From Spirochaetaceae bacterium (lineage in GTDB: Bacteria > Spirochaetota > Spirochaetia > UBA9216), in assembly GCA_028527945.1 (NCBI GenBank), contig JAQQAK010000047.1, positions 1 to 13,420 on the forward strand: 13,420 nt of DNA, given 5' to 3'. Both the position numbers and the translations under genes were made by a program. Position 1 is the first letter of the stretch. Each line of letters begins with the position of its first letter. Below the pieces are notes generated by a model, which was not told where the DNA came from, did not search any database, and saw only the letters and a program-made list of their open reading frames with translations. This document shows, piece after piece, positions 1 to 5,722 of this stretch.

Positions 1-404
1 TTTTCTATAAATAATTTTGAAGCTTTTCCAAAATCGTGAAAAAGAGCCGCAATAGCAACCAAACATTTTATTAACTGTAAAAACTTCCAGGAATTTTCAT
101 AATTCAAATGTAAAATATCTTTTTGAGTACTATTTACAGGAATAATTCCTTCATTATTAAATTTATTCCTATTTCCGACTATCCATAATAGCTCAGTTCT
201 GCTCCTTCCATGAACCCAATGGCAAGATACCGCAGTATTTTTTGAAGCAGATTTTTTAAGATGTTTTTTTACTGCATTTAAGCCTTCCAATGTAATTATG
301 GTTTGCCAGGAACGTTGGCCTATTCTGTTTGCATAAGTGTCAAGTATTCTTCTTGTCTTTTTTAAAGCCTGCTTTTCACATTCTGACTGAAATATTACCA
401 TCAT
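1..404 (-). CDS. cas3: Cas2-Cas3 fusion protein of type I-F CRISPR system, N-terminal part (cut by window edge)
   Basis: Type I-F systems fuse the adaptation protein Cas2 to the nuclease-helicase Cas3, which degrades target DNA after Csy/Cascade binding. The 134 codons visible start with a Cas2-like part: 'RRILDTYANRIGQRSWQT' near residue 18, 'SKNTAVSCHW' near 53, 'ELLWIVG' near 71. They run into the HD nuclease motif 'ALFHDFGKAS' (His123-Asp124). These strings match the known start of I-F Cas2-3 proteins closely. The rest of the HD domain, the helicase and the C-terminus lie off the left edge. Two ATGs are adjacent (402-404 and 399-401); I use the first. It starts 9 nt after the cas1 stop, so the two are surely co-transcribed, and Cas1 and Cas2-3 form one complex in this subtype. 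csy1-4 would be expected next but are not in the window. Confidence 0.93.
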   Translation of the reverse strand, partial: MMVIFQSECEKQALKKTRRILDTYANRIGQRSWQTIITLEGLNAVKKHLKKSASKNTAVSCHWVHGRSRTELLWIVGNRNKFNNEGIIPVNSTQKDILHLNYENSWKFLQLIKCLVAIAALFHDFGKASKLFIE

Positions 405-413
405 AAGCTTGTC

Positions 414-1355
414 CTAAGCCGTTTTAAGAGCTACATCTTTTGTTACATTAAACATAAAATCCATAGCCTTATGCTTTACAAAACCTTGAATGCACTGCGT
501 TCTAAAATCCTGTTCTGAAAAGTTCTGCTTGGCACAGATAAACGACAATGGCAAAATTATAGCATCTTTAATAAGATCGGCTACATCAAAAACAAGTGCG
601 CCCCGTCTCGTTTTTCCATGCATTACAGCAAATCCATGAGGTATTCCTAAAACCCATAAAACAGAAGCAGCCAAACCATAAGCTAAATAATTACCATGGT
701 TAAGAAAAGTATTAGCTTTATCTGTTGCTTCTCGTTCTCTTGTAAAACCTGAAAAATCAGTTCTATTAGCAGCATATTTATACAAGGTTTTAGTCAAAGC
801 GGCCTCATTAGCTAATAAATCATTAACAGTATTAGCCTCATCAAATCTCTTCATAAAAGTTTTTAAACCTGAACTTATTTCGATATCATCCGGGTAAAAC
901 TGGTTATCAGAAAGTAATGCATCATTAGACCAAGTCTTTGATAAATAATTTATCCGTTCTTTTTGGAAACGTTTTGCTGCATCAAGACGCTTTTCATCAT
1001 CAAACCAGAAACGCATCCAACCTTGAACATATTCCGTTGGTCTGTATTCACTTTGCGGTGTTAGCCACTCTATATCAGTACCTGCAATTAAAGGTGTGCC
1101 TTCCGTTCCTGAAAATCCAATCATAACACCAGCTGAGGCCAACATCCTTACTGCTGCCTGTGTAATAGAAGTCCCCATTCCGAGCAAAATTACAGTAGTA
1201 TTGGCAATTGGAATATTCCAATATTTGTATTCATTCTTAGTTTCTGTTAAATACATTACACGACCATCTTTAACCATTACTCTGCATTTTTCCAAATAAT
1301 AAATATTTGCTCTTTTAGAATGTAAAATTGCTTTTAAATCATTTAAATATTCCAT
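414..1355 (-). CDS. cas1: CRISPR-associated endonuclease Cas1, subtype I-F
   Basis: Cas1 is the metal-dependent integrase that inserts new spacers into the CRISPR array. The protein is 313 aa, close to the usual length for the I-F branch. 'LLGMGTSITQAAVRMLASAGV' surrounds residues 58-77, and the I-F hallmark 'MHGKTRRGALVFDVADLIKD' is at residues 245-264. The expected metal ligands are present: Glu184 (in 'LANEAALTKTLYK'), His246, and Asp257/Asp260, with the same His-to-Asp spacing as Pseudomonas I-F Cas1. An AAAGG sequence lies about 8 nt before the ATG. The subtype is also supported by the cas2-3 fusion directly downstream. I see no frameshift or lost catalytic residue, so adaptation should be intact. 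Type I-F is best known from Proteobacteria, so horizontal acquisition is plausible if the host is a spirochaete (inference). Confidence 0.95.
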   Translation of the reverse strand: MEYLNDLKAILHSKRANIYYLEKCRVMVKDGRVMYLTETKNEYKYWNIPIANTTVILLGMGTSITQAAVRMLASAGVMIGFSGTEGTPLIAGTDIEWLTPQSEYRPTEYVQGWMRFWFDDEKRLDAAKRFQKERINYLSKTWSNDALLSDNQFYPDDIEISSGLKTFMKRFDEANTVNDLLANEAALTKTLYKYAANRTDFSGFTREREATDKANTFLNHGNYLAYGLAASVLWVLGIPHGFAVMHGKTRRGALVFDVADLIKDAIILPLSFICAKQNFSEQDFRTQCIQGFVKHKAMDFMFNVTKDVALKTA

Positions 1356-1399
1356 AACTTAGCCTTTCCCCAATATTTATAAATTGATTTTTCACTCAT
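1343..1399 (-). pseudogene. 18-codon ORF overlapping the start of cas1; possible relic of a Cas3 N-terminus
   Basis: The ORF reads MSEKSIYKYWGKAKLWNI, then stops. Its ATG is at 1397-1399, with GGGGAG (1408-1413) 8 nt upstream, a better ribosome binding site than that of cas1. Its 3' end overlaps the first 13 nt of cas1 in another frame. 'YKYWGKAK' resembles the opening of stand-alone Cas3 proteins of other type I subtypes, which commonly begin with a short tail and Y-(F/W)-(W)-GK-(A/T). The last four codons are just cas1 sequence out of frame. It may be the stump of an earlier cas3 replaced by the I-F operon, or a translated leader peptide coupled to cas1. The similarity is short, so confidence is low. 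Confidence 0.35.
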
Positions 1400-1426
1400 A
1401 AAAAAATCTCCCCTTCTTTATCTCCC

Positions 1427-1455
1427 TTCGTGCAAATCAGTGTAATCCGTGGCCA
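1427..1455. repeat. Left copy of a short direct repeat bracketing the GxxExxY cassette
   Basis: Contains the 13-mer TAATCCGTGGCCA (1443-1455), which recurs exactly at 2083-2095, plus partial similarity to the left (CTTC-GTG..AATC). The two copies enclose the broken GxxExxY gene and its leader. Confidence 0.55.
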
Positions 1456-1468
1456 ACAACCTTGCCTC

Positions 1469-1877
1469 CTACACAACCAGCCGCTTCCATTCAAGACTTC
1501 TACCCTGAAAATTAACCAGCAACCCAAGCCTGCACTCTGACTACGTTACGCTCTATTAGCTCACCCTAAAAGTAGCCGCAAAGCGCTATATGCAGGTAAT
1601 TAATAAGCTGTGCAGTATGCTCCGGAGCCAAGGCCCTTACAGACTTGAGCTCAAGAATAACCTTGTTATCAACAACAAGGTCTGCAAAATACTCACCTAC
1701 GACCTCACCGCGGTATTTAACCGTAAACGGAACATTGTAACTAACTCTTAAACCACTAGCCTTCAACTCATAAAACAATGCATTATGATAACACTGTTCA
1801 AGTAAGCCTGAACCCAACTCTCTATGCACTGCCATACAGGCACCAACAATCTGGTAACTCAATTTTTCGTACAACAT
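1469..1877 (-). pseudogene. GxxExxY family protein gene, broken near its 3' end by a short insertion
   Basis: The open part (1566-1877, 103 codons) has the family hallmarks: 'GSGLLEQCYHNALFYEL' (GxxExxY) near residue 22, 'GEYFADLVVDNKVILELKSVRAL' near 61, and 'HTAQLINYL' near 87. GxxExxY proteins are small PD-(D/E)XK-like proteins of unknown role, usually 120-130 aa. Here the frame stops early after 'HIALCGYF'. In another frame, 1469-1537 encodes the missing family C-terminus ('RLGLLVNF' followed by 'SLEWKRLVV' and a stop). Removing 1538-1583 (46 bp) joins 'LINYLHIA' to 'ECRLGLLVNF' and restores about 120 residues. The start is firm: AGGAGG at 1884-1889 is 6 nt before the ATG. The truncated product lacks the last strand, so it is probably non-functional. 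GxxExxY genes often occur in several copies within repeated DNA; whether this genome has others cannot be seen here. Confidence 0.85.
1538..1583. repeat. 46-bp insertion inside the GxxExxY gene, related to the sequence at 1943-1982
   Basis: These 46 bp separate two pieces of GxxExxY coding sequence that otherwise join in frame. They are not a multiple of three and also bring an in-frame stop. The stretch 1537-1576 aligns without gaps to 1943-1982 on the same strand at 27 of 40 positions, with conserved ends (GACT.CGT and CTAAAAG.AGC). This suggests a small dispersed repeat with one copy inserted in the gene. No clear target duplication is visible. Confidence 0.55.
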
Positions 1878-1942
1878 CCTGTACCTCCTGAAATTTTTCA
1901 GAATGTACAGCCTCCGCTTCTTCTGCCAATCATACCTTGCCC

Positions 1943-1982
1943 TTGACTGCGTAACACCCTATAGTCCATCTCTAAAAGCAGC
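1943..1982. repeat. Second diverged copy of the short repeat, upstream of the GxxExxY gene
   Basis: Ungapped 27/40 match to 1537-1576, same orientation, lying about 65 bp upstream of the GxxExxY start codon. The two outer segments are best conserved and the middle ten positions hardly at all. Confidence 0.5.
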
Positions 1983-2065
1983 ACTGGAGGCGAAGCCGCA
2001 GGTACGGGCAGAAAACGGAGAGTAAAATTGGAAAACCTGAAGGAAGGACAGTCCAAGCAATCCCC

Positions 2066-2095
2066 TTCCGTGATAATCTTCTTAATCCGTGGCCA
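2066..2095. repeat. Right copy of the short direct repeat bracketing the GxxExxY cassette
   Basis: Carries the same exact 13-mer TAATCCGTGGCCA (2083-2095), preceded by CTTCCGTG..AATC as in the left copy. The stretch 1878-2161 contains no gene. It holds the GxxExxY ribosome binding site, the second 40-bp repeat, this repeat and otherwise unrecognised sequence. Confidence 0.55.
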
Positions 2096-2161
2096 CAGCC
2101 CCTCTTACATTTTCAACTCTATCATTAGCTTGTTGCAGTGAATGAAAACAGTTGCATTTTT

Positions 2162-3154
2162 TTAACATAAATCATCAGCATAAAGCCTATTCATTTTCTT
2201 AACCTCTGCCACAATCCCAGATCTTAACCATTCAGGCTTTATAACCTCTACACTCGAACCCCAACCTCGAATCCATGGAAGCATCTCCCTGGGTTCAGCA
2301 ATATTAGCAAACCACCTCAACCTGCCATCCGGCAAAGGCTCTGTACTCTCACTATTATGCCATTCAGTCTGTAGCACCCGCTCTTTTACATCAGCTGAAA
2401 AAATAAGCTCAACACAAACAGGCGATGAGACAGAAGTCCAGATTCCCCAACAATGTTTAAAGAACTCATTAGCGGAAAAATCATCAGAAATCGAATATGT
2501 TTTATCTGTCAAACATACATTTTTAATAAGTTCAAATTTGATTTCCCGAAGTTCTCCGGCATCTTCATCAAATCCAATAAGGTATAAAGAATTTCCCTCA
2601 GCATAAGGTTCTATACAGTAACAGCTGAACAAATGACTTTTCCATTTCTTGTCTTTTCTTGAGTAGTGGTCAAAACTTACAGAACGCCCCTGAACTATCC
2701 CACTAGTAATTGTTTTTATAATTTCAGAATATTCATTATTATTAAAACTGCTATGACTCTCAAAAAGTTCAGCCGTATTACTTATTTCACGGGCAACCGG
2801 CAAGGCGTAATCTTTGAGAGCCTCTCCAAATTTACGCAAGGCAGAAGACGCCGCGGGATAATTAAACCGAACCTTACAGCCAAGCAGCCTTGTCGCAAGA
2901 TGCAGAGCCTCTATTTCTTCTGCTGTCAAGTTCATATTTGAAAGAAAAGATAAGCTGTCAAGTGTTAATTTATGTGAGACTTCATCTTCTTTAATAGCAC
3001 AATTAATACTTAAATCAGCAATATCACGGGTTATTGTGGCCCGGCTAACACCAAGTTTTTTGGCCAGGTCTGTACGTGTGACACCAAGTGGAGAATTAAC
3101 CAGAATAAGTTGAATCCTGTTAAGACGCTCAGATTTTATAAACGCTTTTTTCAT
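2162..3154 (-). CDS. WYL-domain transcriptional regulator (YafY/DeoR-type HTH)
   Basis: A 330-aa DNA-binding regulator. Residues about 8-50 form a winged helix-turn-helix with the recognition segment 'LAKKLGVSRATITRDIADL' (30-48). Residues about 145-215 form the WYL ligand-binding domain; its signature appears as 'IEPYAEGNSLYLIGFDE', with Leu190 where the naming Trp normally stands. The C-terminal WCX-like region covers about 245-325. WYL proteins respond to nucleic acids or nucleotides, and several sit beside CRISPR or other defence loci and control them. This one points toward the cas genes but is separated from them by the GxxExxY cassette, so a regulatory link is inference. Its start is unusual: a TATAAT box ends 7 nt before the ATG and no ribosome binding site is visible, suggesting a leaderless or nearly leaderless mRNA. 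Confidence 0.88.
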   Translation of the reverse strand: MKKAFIKSERLNRIQLILVNSPLGVTRTDLAKKLGVSRATITRDIADLSINCAIKEDEVSHKLTLDSLSFLSNMNLTAEEIEALHLATRLLGCKVRFNYPAASSALRKFGEALKDYALPVAREISNTAELFESHSSFNNNEYSEIIKTITSGIVQGRSVSFDHYSRKDKKWKSHLFSCYCIEPYAEGNSLYLIGFDEDAGELREIKFELIKNVCLTDKTYSISDDFSANEFFKHCWGIWTSVSSPVCVELIFSADVKERVLQTEWHNSESTEPLPDGRLRWFANIAEPREMLPWIRGWGSSVEVIKPEWLRSGIVAEVKKMNRLYADDLC

Positions 3155-3161
3155 GTGGGAA

Positions 3162-3167
3162 ATTATA
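3162..3167 (-). promoter_or_regulatory. Perfect -10 box (TATAAT) for the WYL regulator
   Basis: TATAAT on the minus strand, 7 nt before the ATG at 3152-3154, places the transcription start at or next to the start codon. No good -35 hexamer lies 16-18 nt upstream, so an activator or weak basal expression is likely. Confidence 0.45.
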
Positions 3168-3226
3168 CAATAATTTTTTCAATGGTGGTTGTACTTTTTT
3201 AAATCAAAGTAATATCTAAACAACAG

Positions 3227-3248
3227 CCGACAGCCCAAAAGCCGCCGG
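3227..3248 (-). terminator. Candidate terminator hairpin after the antiporter gene
   Basis: On the minus strand CCGGCGGC (3241-3248) pairs with GCTGTCGG (3227-3234), 8 bp including two G-U pairs, around a 6-nt loop. It lies 10 nt past the antiporter stop. The following stretch (CTGTTGTTT) is only moderately U-rich, so the call is tentative. Confidence 0.45.
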
Positions 3249-3258
3249 AGTCTAACAA

Positions 3259-4956
3259 TCAGCCAAGCTGAGACGCTTTATAGTTAAGCTCTGCCATCTT
3301 TTTTGAAAAGAATAACTGAATGCCCCGCTCGTCTATAAGCCCCGCAAACTTTCCGTCTTCAGCCTCATAAACCGGAAGAAATTCAACCCCGCGCTTTTTA
3401 AGCATTTTCTTCGCGTCTTCCGCGGAATCTGAAACAAGACAGTAATCTACCGGTGGGCTCATAATATCGTGCGCGAGAATAAAATCTGAAAGTTCAGCAG
3501 CCATAAAAGCATCTTTCAAATCTTCAATACTAATAATTCCGGACAAACTACCGTCACGGTTTACAACCGGAAAACTGAAGGCATCATTCTCACTGAAAAT
3601 TTTAAGGATAATACTTACCGGAGCATTTTCGGGAATATTAGGAATATCTTTATACATTACATCAGAAGCCCGGCTCTGCCTTGCAAGATCCTCTTCTGTA
3701 ATATTGAGTCCGGTTTCTCCAGCCTTATCTACCGCGTATTTAACAGAAATAGGCCCCAGAATCTGAACAACAAAGGTTGTAGCTGTAACAACAGTAACAA
3801 CAAGATCGCCAAAAGCTCCTGAAAAAACCTGTCCAGCAACAATTGACAAACCAATCGCAACACCGGCCTGGCTCAAAAGACAAAACGGAAGGTACTTTCC
3901 TACAGTTCGTGGAGCCTTGGATATAGCCGCGCCAGCCTTTGAACCAATCAGCTTTCCTACGGTTCTACCAACAAGAAAAACACCCGCTATAACAGCAACA
4001 AAGCCGGTAATACTCCATATATTAAGCTTAGCCCCAACAAGAACAAAGAAGAGAACGTATATTGGAGGAGAAAATTTCTGAACAAGAGCAAATGTATCAC
4101 GGCTCTTGCGTGGCGCGAAGTTAGACATAAAAAAGCCCATAGACATAGAGGCCAGAATCATATCCAGATTAAGCGCTACAGAAAGCCCACTCAAAAGCAT
4201 TATAGCACCTATAGAAAAAGCAAGAATTCTTTCTTCATTAAGAAAACCTTTTATGAGCTTGCTTAGAATAAATGCTATAAATCCCCCAGCGACAACAGCC
4301 CCGCCTATTTCCCACAACAAACCTAAAAGCTCTATTGAAAGAGAAGTGGACTCGGCTGTTCCGCCTAAAAGAGCTCCGGCTATGCTTACAGAAAAGGCAA
4401 ATAAAAGAAGCGCTACAGCGTCATCCATTGCAACAATTCCAAGAACCATTGATGTAAGCGGCCCCTTTGTGCGGTTTTCCCAAAGAACATCAGTAGTAGC
4501 CGCGGGAGCGGTAGCAGAAGAAATTGAACCAAGAACCAAACCTAAGGCAAGAGACATATTAAGATTAGAAGTTATTAAGAAACTGACAAAAAATACAAGG
4601 GAGCCAACAACAACAAAGGCCGTTAAAGCTTCAAGAAAAAGTATAGAAACAAACTGCTTTCCCCTTTTTTTTAATTCAGCAATTTTAAGCTCTCCGCCAA
4701 TAGAAAAACCGATAAGTGATAAAGCCACAGTACTTACCGGTTCAAGCTTGGTTATCATGTTCATTCCAATAAACTTGAGACCTGATTGCCCCAGAATAAC
4801 ACCTATAATAATATAACCAACAACCTGAGGGATCCTTATATACTGAAAAAGGCGGCCTCCAATAGCGCCGCCAAACAGAATAATTCCAAGAAAAAGTATT
4901 ATGTTTACATCAAAAAAAGAACCCTGTCCAATGATATCCCGGATAAAACCGGACAT
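3259..4956 (-). CDS. CPA2-family cation/proton antiporter with C-terminal CBS pair
   Basis: An integral membrane antiporter exchanging Na+ or K+ for protons, 565 aa. Residues about 15-410 are a hydrophobic Na+/H+-exchanger domain of roughly 12-13 segments. The core contains 'GSISSATAPAATTDVLWE' near 143 and the ion-binding pair 'MDDAVALLLF' with Asp178-Asp179. A double Asp at this site is the pattern of electrogenic Na+/H+ members such as NapA, while KefB/C carry a Gln-Asp pair. Two CBS domains follow (about 432-494 and 496-554), a nucleotide-binding module used to gate transporters. No TrkA-N domain is present. I place the start at ATG 4954-4956, not the in-frame TTG at 4957-4959: it makes a TGATG overlap with the upstream stop and has GGAGG (4964-4968) at 7 nt. 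Translational coupling to the EIIA gene suggests that the phosphocarrier controls the antiporter. Confidence 0.9.
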   Translation of the reverse strand: MSGFIRDIIGQGSFFDVNIILFLGIILFGGAIGGRLFQYIRIPQVVGYIIIGVILGQSGLKFIGMNMITKLEPVSTVALSLIGFSIGGELKIAELKKRGKQFVSILFLEALTAFVVVGSLVFFVSFLITSNLNMSLALGLVLGSISSATAPAATTDVLWENRTKGPLTSMVLGIVAMDDAVALLLFAFSVSIAGALLGGTAESTSLSIELLGLLWEIGGAVVAGGFIAFILSKLIKGFLNEERILAFSIGAIMLLSGLSVALNLDMILASMSMGFFMSNFAPRKSRDTFALVQKFSPPIYVLFFVLVGAKLNIWSITGFVAVIAGVFLVGRTVGKLIGSKAGAAISKAPRTVGKYLPFCLLSQAGVAIGLSIVAGQVFSGAFGDLVVTVVTATTFVVQILGPISVKYAVDKAGETGLNITEEDLARQSRASDVMYKDIPNIPENAPVSIILKIFSENDAFSFPVVNRDGSLSGIISIEDLKDAFMAAELSDFILAHDIMSPPVDYCLVSDSAEDAKKMLKKRGVEFLPVYEAEDGKFAGLIDERGIQLFFSKKMAELNYKASQLG

Positions 4957-5447
4957 CAATGCGCCTCCGCGTTTTCGCCAGCACGTCCTGTAAGAAGATC
5001 ATATATTTCCTGCCCGCTTTTAGCTGCTACAAGACTATCTCTGAGCTCCTGATCTTTTAGCTTTGCCGCTATCATTGAAAGAAGCCTTATATGTTCTTTA
5101 TGCTGATTCTCTCCAGCTAATATCATTATAATAATTGTAATAGGACTGCCATCCATAGATTCATAATCTTTAATCCCTTCAGGCTGAACACCTGCTACAA
5201 CAACAGGATTTTTTACACCTTTAAAACGTACATGCGGAACTGCAAGACCAAGACTGAGTCCTGTACTCATAAGCTGTTCACGATAAAAAAGCTCTTTTTT
5301 AAGCTCTTCTACATCAAGAATATCTCCATTAACTTGAGGACCGCTAAAACCTTCAAGCCCTCCGGCAAGCTCTATTATTGCTTCCGTCTTTGATGTTTCT
5401 TTTAAAACGCGACAATAATCCGCTGCAATTACCTTTTCCAGATCCAT
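4956..5447 (-). CDS. PTS EIIA type-2 domain protein (PtsN/fructose-like), probable regulator of the antiporter
   Basis: A cytosolic phosphocarrier domain of 163 aa with the EIIA-2 fold. The motif 'REQLMSTGLSLGLAVPHVRF' spans residues 56-75, with the phospho-accepting His72. A second conserved His is in 'HKEHIRLLSMIAAKL' (His116/His119), and 'GSPITIIIMILAG' (100-112) is the core strand. There is no attached EIIB or EIIC. Stand-alone proteins of this kind (E. coli EIIA-Ntr) regulate K+ uptake and sensor kinases in their unphosphorylated form, so the partner here is likely the antiporter it overlaps (inference). I chose ATG 5445-5447 because AGGAG lies 5 nt upstream; a TTG five codons earlier is in frame but overlaps that ribosome binding site. 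EIIA proteins next to CPA2 antiporters recur in several phyla. Confidence 0.87.
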   Translation of the reverse strand: MDLEKVIAADYCRVLKETSKTEAIIELAGGLEGFSGPQVNGDILDVEELKKELFYREQLMSTGLSLGLAVPHVRFKGVKNPVVVAGVQPEGIKDYESMDGSPITIIIMILAGENQHKEHIRLLSMIAAKLKDQELRDSLVAAKSGQEIYDLLTGRAGENAEAH

Positions 5448-5466
5448 ATTTGCTCCTCTCAAAACT

Positions 5467-5527
5467 TTGCGCTAGCAACTAAAAGATGATAAAAAGTCAT
5501 GGACGACTTTTTTATCATTATTCCTAT
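5467..5527. repeat. 60-nt hairpin repeat, copy 1, in the EIIA leader
   Basis: Nearly identical to 5573-5631. It has a TTGCGCTAGCAAC mini-palindrome, the spacer TAAAAGA, then a stem TGATAAAAAGTC (5487-5498) / GACTTTTTTATCA (5505-5517) around the loop ATGGAC, ending in CCTAT. One extra T makes a single bulge here. Confidence 0.8.
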
Positions 5528-5546
5528 AAAAACGTTGCGCTAGCAA

Positions 5547-5564
5547 CTCGCCATGGAAGGCGAG
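5547..5564. repeat. Middle hairpin CTCGCC-ATGGAA-GGCGAG
   Basis: A perfect 6-bp GC-rich stem around a loop nearly the same as that of the flanking repeats (ATGGAA versus ATGGAC). It directly follows another GTTGC...GCAAC mini-palindrome (5534-5547). Confidence 0.7.
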
Positions 5565-5572
5565 AATCTTAG

Positions 5573-5631
5573 TTGCGTAGCAACTAAAAGATGATAAAAA
5601 GTCATGGACGACTTTTTATCATTACTCCTAT
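5573..5631. repeat. 60-nt hairpin repeat, copy 2, in the EIIA leader
   Basis: Second copy of the repeat at 5467-5527. The stem TGATAAAAAGTC (5592-5603) / GACTTTTTATCA (5610-5621) is a perfect 12 bp with the loop ATGGAC. The AGTTGC-GTA-GCAACT palindrome (5571-5585) precedes it. The stem ends in U-rich sequence on both strands, so it could also act as a terminator. Confidence 0.8.
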
Positions 5632-5638
5632 TTAATTA

Positions 5639-5667
5639 AGAATAGTCTCCAAAAACAGGATTGTCAA
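5639..5667 (-). promoter_or_regulatory. Sigma70-type promoter for the EIIA-antiporter operon
   Basis: On the minus strand a perfect TTGACA (-35, 5662-5667) is followed by a 17-nt spacer and TATTCT (-10, 5639-5644). Transcription would start near 5632 and leave a leader of about 185 nt before the EIIA start codon, all of it occupied by the hairpin repeats. Confidence 0.72.
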
Positions 5668-5702
5668 GTCCTTTATTGTCCATTATAGTCCTACCAGAAT
5701 AA

Positions 5703-5722
5703 CTTCCCTTAAGAAAGGGAAG
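5703..5722 (-). terminator. Hairpin across the stop codon of the second ABC gene
   Basis: CTTCCCTT (5715-5722 read on the minus strand) and AAGGGAAG (5703-5710) form a perfect 8-bp stem with a 4-nt loop that contains part of the TAA stop. No U-tract follows (TTATTC), so it may be a 3'-end stabiliser or weak terminator. The hairpin repeats beyond 5631 may complete termination. Confidence 0.45.

Noticed and set aside
1356..2161. Search for a CRISPR array or leader beside cas1
   Set aside because: No regularly spaced repeats. The sequence is explained by the broken GxxExxY gene and its flanking repeats. The array is expected beyond the left edge.
2130..2161. TTGCAGTG...CAGTTGCA followed by a run of T, as a plus-strand terminator
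   Set aside because: The stem is weak with only four Watson-Crick pairs and no plus-strand gene ends there.
4106..4816. 236-codon plus-strand ORF opposite the antiporter gene
   Set aside because: It mirrors a strongly supported CPA2 gene, has no recognisable domain and reads like the reverse of hydrophobic codons. The other open frames on the plus strand opposite cas1, the WYL gene and the ABC genes are rejected for the same reason.
5467..5631. Repeats considered as a small CRISPR array
   Set aside because: Only two long units with different middle sequence, both with internal hairpins of AT-rich sequence. They do not resemble type I-F repeats of about 28 nt with 32-nt spacers.
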